A stretch of 64,000 nucleotides of DNA. Source: Flavobacteriaceae bacterium. GTDB lineage: Bacteria; Bacteroidota; Bacteroidia; Flavobacteriales; Flavobacteriaceae. The notes beneath the pieces were generated by a model that saw nothing but the letters and a program-made list of their open reading frames with translations, was not told the DNA's origin and did no database searches. Positions 28,540 to 38,030 of this stretch are shown here, piece by piece (position 1 is the stretch's first letter; each line of letters opens with the position of its first letter). Where the stretch lies: assembly GCA_018402385.1 (NCBI GenBank), contig JAGYJA010000011.1, positions 186,001 to 250,000 on the forward strand, in the 5' to 3' direction. Position numbers and translations under genes: made by a program.

Positions 28540-29786
28540 TGCTTGCAGAAATAATTACCATAGGTGATGAAATTCTCATCGGTCAAATTGTGGATACAAA
28601 CTCAGCCTATATAGCAACTGAGCTTAATAAAATTGGTGTTCAGGTTGTCCAGATTACTTCCGTTCAGGACGAAAAAAATCACATTCTTGAAAGTTTAGCA
28701 AATGCTGAAAAGCGAGTTGATATTGTATTGCTAACAGGAGGTCTTGGTCCCACAAAAGACGATATAACCAAACTTACCCTCTGTGATTTTTTTGATGACC
28801 AACTAGTATTAAACGAAAAAGCACTCCAAAACATTTATGAGCTTTTTGAAAAACACCTTAACAGGACGCCAAATCAGCAAAACCTGCTGCAGGCGCATTT
28901 ACCCTCAAAAGCCATTGCTTTAGAAAACAAGTTTGGAACAGCTCCGGGAATGTGGATTGAAAAAGACAACACCCTCTTCATTTCAATGCCCGGTGTCCCT
29001 TATGAGATGAAAGGCTTGATGCAAAATGAAGTGTTGCCCAAACTTCAAAAAAAATTTAAAAGACCCATTATTGTCCATAAAACAATATTAACAACAGGTA
29101 TGGGCGAAAGTGCCATTGCTGAAATTATAGAGGATTTTGAAAACAAACTACCACAAGAAATCAAATTGGCATATTTGCCATCACTAGGTAGAGTGAGACT
29201 GCGTCTTTCAACAAAAGGAATCAATGAAGCAGTTCTTCATTCAGCGATTGATAATCATGTGAAGCAATTGCAAGGCCTCATAGGAGATATTATCATTGGG
29301 TATGATGAAGAAACCTCTATTGAAGAAGTTGTTGCAAACTTGCTCATCAAAAACAAACAAACAATGAGTCTTGCAGAAAGTTGTACCGGTGGGCAAATGG
29401 CAAGAAAAATTACAAAAATGAGTGGAGCATCACAATATTTTGTGGGGGGATTTGTGACGTATGCAACCTCAAGTAAATCAAAAATACTGGGGGTACCTAA
29501 AGAACTTATTGACAAACATACAGTCGTTAGCGCTCAGGTAGCAGAAGCTATGGCGATTAATGCAAAAAAAATGTATGATACAGATTATGCCATTTCTACA
29601 ACCGGAATCGCCGGCCCCACAAAGGGAGATGCCAATGAGGATGTGGGAACAGTATTTATTGGAATTGCTACACCGCAAGGTGTTTTGACAGAAAAATTTA
29701 ATTTTGGAAAAGACAGACAGCGTGTCATTACAAATGCAGCAAACAAAGGGTTTGAACTTCTTAGAAAAGAAATTTTAAAAAACTAA
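28539..29786 (+). CDS. cinA: Competence/damage-inducible protein A (CinA), NMN deamidase
   Basis: A 415-residue protein with an N-terminal molybdopterin-binding-like domain ('AEIITIGDEILIGQIVDTNS', 'VDIVLLTGGLGPTKDD') and a C-terminal CinA amidohydrolase domain (~255-410: 'MSLAESCTGGQMARKITKMS', 'DYAISTTGIAGP'). In other bacteria CinA deamidates nicotinamide mononucleotide in NAD recycling and hydrolyses ADP-ribose; the competence link is historical. Length is normal. Translation is coupled to the HPt gene through the TAATG overlap. Confidence 0.93.
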   Translation: MLAEIITIGDEILIGQIVDTNSAYIATELNKIGVQVVQITSVQDEKNHILESLANAEKRVDIVLLTGGLGPTKDDITKLTLCDFFDDQLVLNEKALQNIYELFEKHLNRTPNQQNLLQAHLPSKAIALENKFGTAPGMWIEKDNTLFISMPGVPYEMKGLMQNEVLPKLQKKFKRPIIVHKTILTTGMGESAIAEIIEDFENKLPQEIKLAYLPSLGRVRLRLSTKGINEAVLHSAIDNHVKQLQGLIGDIIIGYDEETSIEEVVANLLIKNKQTMSLAESCTGGQMARKITKMSGASQYFVGGFVTYATSSKSKILGVPKELIDKHTVVSAQVAEAMAINAKKMYDTDYAISTTGIAGPTKGDANEDVGTVFIGIATPQGVLTEKFNFGKDRQRVITNAANKGFELLRKEILKN

Positions 29787-29819
29787 GATGGTTTTGTTGT
29801 GCAACATATAAAAATGTAT

Positions 29820-29827
29820 TAAATTTG
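29820..29827 (+). promoter_or_regulatory. -7 promoter element of rpmB
   Basis: TAAATTTG matches TAnnTTTG. TTTG at 29793-29796 or TTG at 29797-29799 could be the -33 element. It precedes the ribosomal protein run. Confidence 0.55.
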
Positions 29828-29863
29828 CAGCCTGTTTTAAAATAACGAATAAAGATTATAGAA

Positions 29864-30103
29864 ATGTCAAGAGTTTGTGAGCTTACAGGAAAAAGAGCAA
29901 TGGTTGGAAACAATGTTTCTCACGCAATGAACAAAACGAAACGCAAGTTTCAGGTTAATTTGCTAAAGAAGAAGTTTTACATCCCAGAAGAAGATAAATG
30001 GATTACCCTGCGTATATCTGCATCTGCTTTAAAAACAATTAATAAAAACGGAATCTCTGCCACAATTAAAAAAGCAAGAGAAAAAGGTTATTTAACGAAG
30101 TAA
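29864..30103 (+). CDS. rpmB: 50S ribosomal protein L28
   Basis: A 79-residue basic protein with the L28 pattern '[20 protein letters not shown]' at the N-terminus, then '[13 protein letters not shown]' and '[11 protein letters not shown]'. It is part of the large ribosomal subunit and heads the flavobacterial order rpmB-rpmG-DUF4295-ftsY, with a 23-bp gap to rpmG. Confidence 0.97.
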   Translation: MSRVCELTGKRAMVGNNVSHAMNKTKRKFQVNLLKKKFYIPEEDKWITLRISASALKTINKNGISATIKKAREKGYLTK

Positions 30104-30126
30104 TCTTCTAAAAATATTTCACAGAA

Positions 30127-30315
30127 ATGGCAAAGAAAAGTAAAGGAAATAGAATCCAAGTAATTTTAGAGTGTACTGAGCATAAAGAATCAGGCGTAAA
30201 CGGGACTTCTCGTTACATCACTACTAAAAACAAAAAGAACACTCCAGACAGAATGGAATTGAAAAAATTCAATCCCATCCTGAAGAAAATGACCGTTCAC
30301 AAAGAAATTAAATAA
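30127..30315 (+). CDS. rpmG: 50S ribosomal protein L33
   Basis: A 62-residue protein, '[20 protein letters not shown]' to 'MTVHKEIK', matching L33. Only one cysteine is present, so this is the zinc-free (C-minus) type. It is a large-subunit protein near the E site. It lies between rpmB and the DUF4295 gene in one transcription unit. Confidence 0.96.
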   Translation: MAKKSKGNRIQVILECTEHKESGVNGTSRYITTKNKKNTPDRMELKKFNPILKKMTVHKEIK

Positions 30316-30347
30316 TTAGAGATATTCATCTCAAAAAGAAATAAGTC

Positions 30348-30503
30348 ATGGCAAAGAAATCAGTTGCAACGTTACAAACAGGATCAAAGCGTCTAACAAA
30401 AGCAATCAAAATGGTAAGATCTCCAAAAACCGGAGCTTACACTTTTGTTGAAACCATTACAGCTCCAGAGCTAGTTAATGACTGGCTTAGCAAACAAAAA
30501 TAA
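30348..30503 (+). CDS. DUF4295 family small basic protein
   Basis: A 51-residue protein, 'MAKKSVATLQTGSKRLTKAI' then 'MVRSPKTGAYTFVETITAPE' and 'LVNDWLSKQK'. It matches DUF4295, found almost only in Bacteroidota and nearly always directly after rpmG. Its small size, basic charge and fixed neighbourhood suggest a ribosome-associated protein, but its function is not assigned here. It starts 33 bp after the rpmG stop; a terminator follows. Confidence 0.93.
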   Translation: MAKKSVATLQTGSKRLTKAIKMVRSPKTGAYTFVETITAPELVNDWLSKQK

Positions 30504-30520
30504 ACTCTTATTTATCATAT

Positions 30521-30560
30521 AAAAGCCGTCCACCTTTTGGTGAGACGGCTTTTCCTTTTT
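30521..30560 (+). terminator. Rho-independent terminator after the rpmB-rpmG-DUF4295 run
   Basis: AAAAGCCGTC-CACC pairs with GGTG-A-GACGGCTTTT around a TTTT loop, followed by a T-rich tract. Confidence 0.85.
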
Positions 30561-30563
30561 ATG

Positions 30564-30571
30564 TATCTTTG
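30564..30571 (+). promoter_or_regulatory. -7 promoter element of ftsY
   Basis: TATCTTTG matches TAnnTTTG directly after the terminator. The ATG is 80 bp downstream, so ftsY has its own promoter and a ~70-base leader. Confidence 0.55.
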
Positions 30572-30650
30572 TATCCTAAAAACAACACAATATTGTAAGC
30601 TGTTAGTAATGTGAACCATTAACAAATAACAATTAACTATAAAACTAACC

Positions 30651-31610
30651 ATGAGTTTTTTTAAAAAAATATTTTCTTCAGAAAAGAAAGAAACCCTCGA
30701 TAAAGGACTTGAAAAATCAAAATCCAGTTTTCTTGGTAAACTGAGCAAAGCGGTTGCAGGTAAATCTAAAGTAGATGATGAGGTCCTCGATAATCTTGAA
30801 GAGATTCTTGTTTCTTCAGATGTGGGAGTGAATACTACCTTAAAAATAATTGATCGCATTGAAGCCCGAGTTGCTAAAGATAAATATTTGGGTACAGACG
30901 AACTCAACCAGATTCTAAGAGAAGAAATCGCCGGTTTACTCTCTGAAGTGGATGCCGGTAACGCCACAGAATTTGAAGTGCCTGAGGGTAAAAAACCCTA
31001 TGTTATTATGGTAGTAGGCGTTAACGGTGTGGGCAAAACTACCACAATTGGTAAACTCGCACATCAATTCAAAAAAGCCGGAAAGAACGTTGTGCTTGGT
31101 GCAGCAGATACTTTTAGAGCAGCAGCGATCGATCAACTCCAAATCTGGGCAGACCGTGCTCAAGTACCCATTGTAAAACAAAGTATGGGTAGCGATCCCG
31201 CCTCTGTAGCTTTTGATACTTTGCAAAGCGCAGTGACAAACCAAGCAGATGTTGTCATCATCGACACCGCAGGCAGGCTTCATAACAAAGTCAACCTGAT
31301 GAATGAACTCACCAAAGTAAAGCGCGTGATGCAAAAAGTCGTGCCTGATGCACCTCACGAAGTCCTATTGGTGCTCGATGGCTCAACAGGGCAAAATGCT
31401 TTTGAACAAGCCAAACAGTTCACCGCTGCAACTGAAGTCACCGCACTGGCAGTCACTAAACTCGACGGAACCGCTAAAGGAGGCGTTGTAATTGGAATCA
31501 GCGATCAGTTTCAGATACCGGTAAAATACATCGGCGTTGGGGAAGGGATGGAACACCTTCAGGTATTTAACAAATTTGAGTTTGTTGATTCATTCTTTAC
31601 CTCCGCGTAG
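30651..31610 (+). CDS. ftsY: Signal recognition particle receptor FtsY
   Basis: A 319-residue SRP GTPase that docks ribosome-SRP complexes at the membrane for co-translational insertion. It has a short N-terminal basic region instead of the long acidic A domain, then the NG domain: G1 'GVNGVGKTTTIGK', 'DTFRAAAIDQL', G3 'DTAGR', G4 'TKLDGTAKGG' and the closing 'GVGEGMEHLQVFN'. The last residues and stop codon (TAG at 31608) lie inside the perfect palindrome at 31599-31618, so the extreme C-terminus ('FFTSA') is probably repeat-derived. Its partner Ffh is encoded at 42373. Confidence 0.96.
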   Translation: MSFFKKIFSSEKKETLDKGLEKSKSSFLGKLSKAVAGKSKVDDEVLDNLEEILVSSDVGVNTTLKIIDRIEARVAKDKYLGTDELNQILREEIAGLLSEVDAGNATEFEVPEGKKPYVIMVVGVNGVGKTTTIGKLAHQFKKAGKNVVLGAADTFRAAAIDQLQIWADRAQVPIVKQSMGSDPASVAFDTLQSAVTNQADVVIIDTAGRLHNKVNLMNELTKVKRVMQKVVPDAPHEVLLVLDGSTGQNAFEQAKQFTAATEVTALAVTKLDGTAKGGVVIGISDQFQIPVKYIGVGEGMEHLQVFNKFEFVDSFFTSA

Positions 31611-31618
31611 GCGGAGGT
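31599..31618. repeat. Small GC-rich palindrome spanning the ftsY stop codon
   Basis: ACCTCCGC, a GTAG loop containing the ftsY TAG stop, then GCGGAGGT. It resembles dispersed REP-type palindromes more than a terminator (no T tract). Confidence 0.6.
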
Positions 31619-31699
31619 CTCGTTATTGAAAACTCCAAAATAACTTTTTAAATTAAACCCCTTCATAATTCAATACCCTGAAAGGGTTAAAAAAAATAT

Positions 31700-33001
31700 A
31701 TGAGAACAAAATCCCTCAAAAAAAACAAAATCAACGTAGTCACCCTCGGCTGCTCAAAAAACGTCTATGACTCTGAAGTATTGATGGGTCAGTTAAGAGC
31801 AAACAACAAAGAAGTGGTTCACGAGGAGGAAGGCAATATCGTTGTCATCAATACCTGTGGTTTTATCGCTAACGCGAAAGAAGAAAGCGTAAACACCATC
31901 CTGGAATATGTTCAGAAAAAAGAAGACGGTATAGTCGATAAAGTTTTTGTCACCGGATGCCTTTCTGAACGCTATAAACCCGATTTGCAAAAAGAAATCC
32001 CTTCTGTGGATCAATATTTTGGAACAACAGAACTTCCCGGCTTGCTTAAAGCACTTGGTGCCGATTACAAACATGAACTCATAGGAGAGCGTTTGACCAC
32101 CACTCCAAAAAACTATGCTTACCTTAAAATAGCTGAAGGCTGTGACCGTCCGTGTTCATTTTGTGCCATTCCTATTATGCGTGGCAAACACCGTAGCACC
32201 CCGATTGATGATTTAGTCAAAGAAGCTGAAAACCTAGCGGCAAATGGAGTCAAAGAACTCATTTTAATTGCTCAGGATTTAACTTATTATGGGCTTGATT
32301 TGTATAAGAAAAGAAACTTAGCTGAATTACTTCAAAACTTAGTAAAAGTAGAAGGCATCGAGTGGATTCGTTTGCATTATGCATTCCCCACCGGTTTCCC
32401 AATGGATGTGCTTGATGTGATGCGAGAGGAGCCTAAGATTTGTAATTATATTGACATTCCGCTGCAGCATATTTCAGATGCTATATTGAAATCGATGCGC
32501 CGTGGAACCACACACGCAAAAACCACAAAATTATTACAAGACTTTCGGGCAGCAGTTCCTGAAATGGCCATCAGAACAACATTGATTGTAGGGTATCCCG
32601 GTGAAACCGAAGAAGACTTTCAAACCCTTAAACAATGGGTGCAGGATATGCGCTTTGAACGATTGGGCTGTTTTACCTACTCGCATGAAGAAAACACCCA
32701 CGCATACAACCTGGAAGACGATGTGCCGGAAGAGGTAAAACAAGAACGTGCCAATGAGATTATGGAAATCCAGTCTCAAATTTCCTGGGAACTCAATCAG
32801 GCAAAAATTGGTAAAGAGTTTAAAGTGGTCATTGACCGAAAAGAAGGCAACTATTTTGTGGGCCGCACCGAGTTTGATTCTCCTGATGTGGATAATGAGG
32901 TGTTGATTGATGCTTCAGAACACTATTTAAAAACAGGTGATTTCACCAAAGTAAAAATCACCGAGGCAGCAGATTTTGATTTGTATGGGGAGCCGCTATA
33001 A
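31700..33001 (+). CDS. rimO: Ribosomal protein uS12 methylthiotransferase RimO
   Basis: A 433-residue radical-SAM enzyme that methylthiolates an aspartate of ribosomal protein S12. The N-terminal UPF0004 domain carries cluster cysteines in 'LGCSKNVYDSEVL', 'NTCGFI' and 'VTGCLSERY'. The radical-SAM cluster motif is 'EGCDRPCSFCAIP', followed by a C-terminal TRAM domain. 'LGCSKN..DSE' separates RimO from MiaB. It lies 89 bp after ftsY, the usual flavobacterial arrangement. Confidence 0.95.
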   Translation: MRTKSLKKNKINVVTLGCSKNVYDSEVLMGQLRANNKEVVHEEEGNIVVINTCGFIANAKEESVNTILEYVQKKEDGIVDKVFVTGCLSERYKPDLQKEIPSVDQYFGTTELPGLLKALGADYKHELIGERLTTTPKNYAYLKIAEGCDRPCSFCAIPIMRGKHRSTPIDDLVKEAENLAANGVKELILIAQDLTYYGLDLYKKRNLAELLQNLVKVEGIEWIRLHYAFPTGFPMDVLDVMREEPKICNYIDIPLQHISDAILKSMRRGTTHAKTTKLLQDFRAAVPEMAIRTTLIVGYPGETEEDFQTLKQWVQDMRFERLGCFTYSHEENTHAYNLEDDVPEEVKQERANEIMEIQSQISWELNQAKIGKEFKVVIDRKEGNYFVGRTEFDSPDVDNEVLIDASEHYLKTGDFTKVKITEAADFDLYGEPL

Positions 33002-33013
33002 AACTTTAACTCG

Positions 33014-34240
33014 ATGAAAAATCTAATTTTCTTTTCATTTTTTGCACTAGTATTGCTTGTGTCTTGTAAACAGAAACAAGATGAACCGCAACAAATAGAA
33101 ACAACTACTTTTACCGAAATCCATCTTCCCGAAATGGAAAACAGCTCCTTGCCCTATCTCTTTTCAGACGGTAAAGATTTGTTGCTTTCTTTCGTTTCAG
33201 AAAAAGATAGTCTGTCAACACTTTACTATTCAAAATTGATTGATGGTAGTTGGTCAACTCCAGAAGCAATTACCTCAGGTACAAACTGGTTTGTCAACTG
33301 GGCAGATTATCCGCAGATTGCTAAAAACGGTGAGAATTACATTGCTCACATCCTTCAAAAATCAGATACTGCGACTTATGCTTATGATGTGATGGTTACT
33401 CAAAAACATGAGGGAGGTGAGTGGTCAACTCCTTTTAAGATTCACAGCGATACCACTAAGACAGAACATGGTTTTGTTTCTTATACACCTTTCGGCGAAA
33501 GCAAATTTCTGGTAAGCTGGCTGGATGGTAGAAATACTTCAGGCGGGCATCACGATCATGAGGGTGGGGAAATGACTCTGAGGGCTGCAATTGTGAACCC
33601 TGACGGTAGTTTAGAAAATGAATTTTTATTGGATGAAAGTGTGTGTGATTGCTGCCAGACTTCATCGGCAATGACTGCAAATGGCCCGGTGGTAGTGTAT
33701 AGAGACCGTTCAGAAACTGAAATGAGAGATATTTCAATTGTTAGGTTTGATGGAGAAAATTGGACAAAATCTGTTACAGTTCACAATGATAATTGGGAGA
33801 TAGCCGGTTGTCCCGTCAATGGGCCTCGGGTAGATGCTGTTGAAAATACTGTAGCAGTGGCTTGGTTTACAGCAGCTAGAGGGGAGAGTAAAGTAAACTT
33901 GGCGTTTTCCAATAACAACGGGGAGCAATTTGATAATCCTATTAGGGTTGACTCTGGAAATCCTTTGGGACGTGTTGATGTTGTTATGATTGATAAAAAC
34001 AGTGCGTTAGTAAGTTGGGTCGAAGAAATTGAAGGTGAGATTTTTGTAAAATTTAGGAGGGCTCAATTTAATAGTGAATTAGGCGAAGTGATGACACTCA
34101 CCACAACAGCTGCCACCAGAGCTTCCGGCTTTCCCCAAATTACAGTTTTAAACGAAAATGTGTATTTTGCCTGGACAGCTTTAAATGATGGTAAACTTTC
34201 GGTTAAAACAAAATATATATCACAGGAGAGTTTCCAGTAG
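33014..34240 (+). CDS. Sialidase/BNR-like lipoprotein with His and Cys clusters
   Basis: A 408-residue protein with a lipoprotein signal ('FALVLLVSCKQKQ', cysteine near 17). The remainder is beta-rich and repetitive ('LPYLFSDGKDLLLSF', 'FLVSWLDGRNTSGG', 'ALVSWVEEIEG'), consistent with a six-bladed sialidase-like propeller. Two unusual clusters occur: 'GGHHDHEGGE' and 'ESVCDCCQTSSAM', possible metal ligands. No confirmed enzymatic residues are recognised; 'exo-alpha-sialidase' would be a fold-based name only. It follows rimO by 12 bp. Confidence 0.78.
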   Translation: MKNLIFFSFFALVLLVSCKQKQDEPQQIETTTFTEIHLPEMENSSLPYLFSDGKDLLLSFVSEKDSLSTLYYSKLIDGSWSTPEAITSGTNWFVNWADYPQIAKNGENYIAHILQKSDTATYAYDVMVTQKHEGGEWSTPFKIHSDTTKTEHGFVSYTPFGESKFLVSWLDGRNTSGGHHDHEGGEMTLRAAIVNPDGSLENEFLLDESVCDCCQTSSAMTANGPVVVYRDRSETEMRDISIVRFDGENWTKSVTVHNDNWEIAGCPVNGPRVDAVENTVAVAWFTAARGESKVNLAFSNNNGEQFDNPIRVDSGNPLGRVDVVMIDKNSALVSWVEEIEGEIFVKFRRAQFNSELGEVMTLTTTAATRASGFPQITVLNENVYFAWTALNDGKLSVKTKYISQESFQ

Positions 34241-34302
34241 TATTTTTACATAGTGAAACTTTGTGACCTGAGTATCCTAGTGGTTTAAATTTAAGTGCTC
34301 TC

Positions 34303-35535
34303 ATGCAAAAACTCCTTATAATCGGTTATACCTGGCCGGAGCCAAAAACCACCGGCGCCGGAGTGCGGATGATGCAACTGATTCAAGCTTTTCTAAAAAA
34401 TGATTTTCAAATCACATTTGCTTCAACAGCTGAAAAAACATCCTATTCAGAAAACTTAACTTCACTTGGAATTAAGGAGCAATCCATAAAACTCAACGAT
34501 CCCTCTTTTGATAATTTTGTATCAGAATTAAGTCCACAGGTGGTGATTTTTGACCGCTTTTACACTGAAGAACAATTTGGTTGGCGTGTGGATGAGGTTT
34601 GCCCCGAGGCTCTCCGCATTTTGGATACTGAGGATTTACATTTTTTAAGAAGTGCCAGGCAAATTTCGCTTAAACAAAACAACAAAATTGATTTATTGAA
34701 CGGTGATATTACAAAAAGAGAACTAGCGAGTATCTTTAGATGTGATATTTCATTGATTATTTCAAAAATTGAAATGGAGTTACTTCAAAATGAATTTAAA
34801 GTGGATGCTTCTCTGTTGCATTACTTACCATTTCTTGTGGACCCGAATACATCTATAGCTAATGAAACCCCAACTTTTGAGGAAAGAAAGCATTTTATTT
34901 TTATAGGGAACTACAAACATCAACCCAATGCAGATGCTGTTTTAGAACTAAAAAATACCATTTGGCCCCTTATCTCAAAGAATCTTCCCGAAGCAGAGTT
35001 GCATTGCTATGGCGCTTATGCTTCAGAACAAATCAAACAATTGCATAATACCAAAGAGCGATTTTTTATATCAGGATGGGTTGAAAATTCAGAAATTGCA
35101 ATTGGAAACGCTAGAGTGATGCTCGTCCCGCTGCGCTTTGGTGCCGGATTAAAAAGAAAGCTATTTGAAGCGATACAATTTGGCACACCTAGTGTTACTT
35201 CAAAAATAGGAATTGAAGGTATTTCAGACGGGAAAAAGTGGAATGGTTTTATTCAGGATGATGTAGTTGACTTTGCTGAGAAAGCTGTGCAATTGTATTC
35301 AAACAAAAGTTTATGGCTGAAGTCACAAAAAAATGGATTTGAAATACTTCAAAACTTTAATACTTCGAATTTTGAAGGTGAATTTTTAGACAAAATTACT
35401 TCAACCAAAAAAAACTTAGAAAGGCATAGAAATTCAAATTTCATTGGTGCGCTTTTAATGCATCAAAGTTTACAAAGTACAAAGTATTTGAGTAAATGGA
35501 TTGAAGAAAAGAACAAACCTAAAAACTCACTCTAA
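34303..35535 (+). CDS. Glycosyltransferase (GT4/group 1-like)
   Basis: A 410-residue protein with a GT-B type plan: an N-terminal Rossmann half ('LLIIGYTWPEPKTTGAGVRM') and a C-terminal half with 'FIFIGNYKHQPNADAVLELK', 'ISGWVENSEIAIGNARVMLV' and the donor-binding 'VPLRFGAGLKRKLFEAIQFG'. It probably adds a sugar to a surface glycan; donor and acceptor are unknown. It converges with the receptor gene, overlapping it by 17 bp. Confidence 0.87.
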   Translation: MQKLLIIGYTWPEPKTTGAGVRMMQLIQAFLKNDFQITFASTAEKTSYSENLTSLGIKEQSIKLNDPSFDNFVSELSPQVVIFDRFYTEEQFGWRVDEVCPEALRILDTEDLHFLRSARQISLKQNNKIDLLNGDITKRELASIFRCDISLIISKIEMELLQNEFKVDASLLHYLPFLVDPNTSIANETPTFEERKHFIFIGNYKHQPNADAVLELKNTIWPLISKNLPEAELHCYGAYASEQIKQLHNTKERFFISGWVENSEIAIGNARVMLVPLRFGAGLKRKLFEAIQFGTPSVTSKIGIEGISDGKKWNGFIQDDVVDFAEKAVQLYSNKSLWLKSQKNGFEILQNFNTSNFEGEFLDKITSTKKNLERHRNSNFIGALLMHQSLQSTKYLSKWIEEKNKPKNSL

Positions 35536-38030
35536 AAGTGATATTAGGCGTAAATCCAAGACCTGTTTGTTCAATTTTTTCGATTTCAAAATCGCGGTCA
35601 AGTCTATAAAATTTATTATACACATTCTTGTTATCTAAGAGATTCCAAATTGAAAACCCGGCAAACCCTCTAAGTTTTGATGAAAGTTGAAACGTGTAAG
35701 TAGCAGAAAAATCAATTCTGAAGTATTCATCCAATCGAGAATTATTAGGAAAATCATATTGAATCTCTTGATTAGATACCACCTCATTTTCAACAAGCAA
35801 TGTTGTGGGTCTTCCAGAATGCCAGTTAAAGCCGGAAGAAAGTTTGAACCGATTGAAATCATAAGAAAGCCCCAGAGAGACAACATTTGTAATATCAATA
35901 TTGTTGTGAAAATTTTGTGGGGAAAACTCCTCAAAGTAATAGTTGTTTTCTGAGAGGGAATAACTCAACCAACCAGTAAAACCATTGAATTCCTTGTTCA
36001 ATAAAAAGTCAATTCCTTTTACTTCATAGCTTCCGTGTGTTCTTATAAACTGAAATTGATTTTGAAAACCTTGACTTTGAGAGGTAATTCCGTCAACTTT
36101 TTTGATGTAAGCTTCTGCATTAAGAAGCAATCCTTTTTTTGTAGTTGAGGCCAAGTGATATTTGATTGCTTGTTATTATGGGTATATCTTCAGGATTTGA
36201 AAGAACCCATCTTCGGTTTTCAACTCCAAGAAAATCTGTCTGAAAATCAATTACTTGAGATGTGGTTTGACTTTTAAATTCCCCGAGAATATCAATTGAA
36301 AAATAGTTAAACACTTTTTGATTAACACTTACTCTGGGTTCAAAAAGAAATGTATTAAATTCACTAATGTGATTTAATCTGCTACCCACTGTTAAATTAG
36401 TTTTATTTGAATTTGATTGAAATTGTATTTCAGAAAACACACTATTTGTTATCAGAGCCTCTTTGATTGATCTTCTAAAAAATGGGTTGTTTATTTCTTC
36501 AAAATTGGTTATCCCGGTTTCATTAAATTGATAACCACTTTGCAATGTGAAGTTTGGGTTAATGAAATAATTTGAAATTAATTTGATTCCATATTCTTTG
36601 ACCTCGTTTTCTTGAATGAGTTTTTGTTGATTGATAGCATTTTCGTTTGAAGCCTCAATAGAGTACATAGAAGAATACACTTGCAGCGTGCTAGTTAAAT
36701 TTCTACTCCAGTCTCTTTCATAAAATATTCCTCCACCCAAATTTGTTTGTTTTAATGTGCTGATCCTTGAATCTGTATGATTATTTCTAAATTCATTTTC
36801 TTGAAAAAAGAGGTCATTGTTTGTCAACATAAAATTTACTCTTATAAAATCCTTAGGTGAAATTCTGTTGTTCCAGCGCAGGGAGGTGTCATAAAATAAA
36901 AATTCTTCTTTATTGGTTGTTTGATGAATCACACTGTTTGTAATCACTGTATTTTGAAAAACTTTGTTGAAATATTCATTATAGGTGGGTGTTTTTATAA
37001 AATTATTAAAGGACCTTCTGGCACCAACTTGTAGTGATGAATATTTTGATGTGGGGATATCTAAAAGAGCATCTCCATTGATCATATTAATGCCAACACT
37101 TGCTGTAAAATTTTTATTGATTTTATTTGATGTGTTCATAGCAATTACACTAGAAACCCCATCGCCATAGGTAACACTTGTACCATTTTTTATCAATGAA
37201 ACTTCTTCTGTTAAATAGGGATTAAAAGCAGAAATCATCCCAAAAAAGTGAGCAGATTGGTACATTTTAATTCCATCCCAAAGAATTAAGTTTTGATCGT
37301 GAGTGCCTCCCCTAACATTCAGATAAGATACTGTTTCATTTGCTGAAAGTATTCCCGGGAGTGCTAATATGGTTTGAAGCACATCAGGTTCAACAAGACC
37401 GGGAAGAATACCAAAATTATCATAGTTTATTTCAAAAGCACCTGTAGAATTTTTGGATATACCCTTAGCAATAAAATTATTAAATACTATTTCTTTAAGT
37501 GGTTCTACTTTAGGGACTAAGGTTATTTTTTGACAAGGCTTTTCAATGAAATCTAAAGCAGAAAGGGTTAAGGTGCGATAGCCAAATAAACGTATGGTTA
37601 TAATTTCCTTTTTATCTGAAATAAATAAAGAAAACTCCCCGTCACTATTTGAAATTATACTTTGCAAACTGGTTTCAATTGTGACATATGAAATAGGTTT
37701 GTTTGTGTGAACATCTTTAATTTTACCACAAATAGTAAAGCGGTTGCCTTTTGGAGCAATAGTAATTGTATTACCTGAAAGTATATTGTAAATAAATGGG
37801 GTATTTATTTCTAAATATGAGATTGCTCCCTTTAGTGAGTTAATTGAATCGGGAGGTACAACATAGATTTCTTTTATATCATTATCTACAAAGGAAAACT
37901 TACAGTCAAAGGCATCTTCTAAATCTTTTAAAATATAAAGAAGCTTTATTTTTTCACTACCTGATTGACTTAACAACGTTGAGGAAGAGAATAGAATAAA
38001 AAACAAAAATAGAAATCTAGTTAAAATCAC
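35519..38030 (-). pseudogene. TonB-dependent transducer-type receptor (FecA-like), one frameshift
   Basis: Pieces 38030-36120 (636 aa) and 36154-35519 (211 aa) form one receptor. After a signal peptide comes an STN domain ('KIKLLYILKDLEDAFDCKFS', ~25-95), which in FecA-type receptors contacts the periplasmic anti-sigma factor. Then come a carboxypeptidase-regulatory-like domain, a plug ('LPGILSANETVSYLNVRGG') and a barrel ending 'GLGFTPNITFRVSF'. Removing one base from the run of seven T at 36134-36140 (A on the coding strand) joins 'ISLGLNYKK' to 'GLLLNAEAYIKKVDG'. It is the last gene of a sigma/anti-sigma/receptor unit; the ligand is unknown. Confidence 0.85.
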
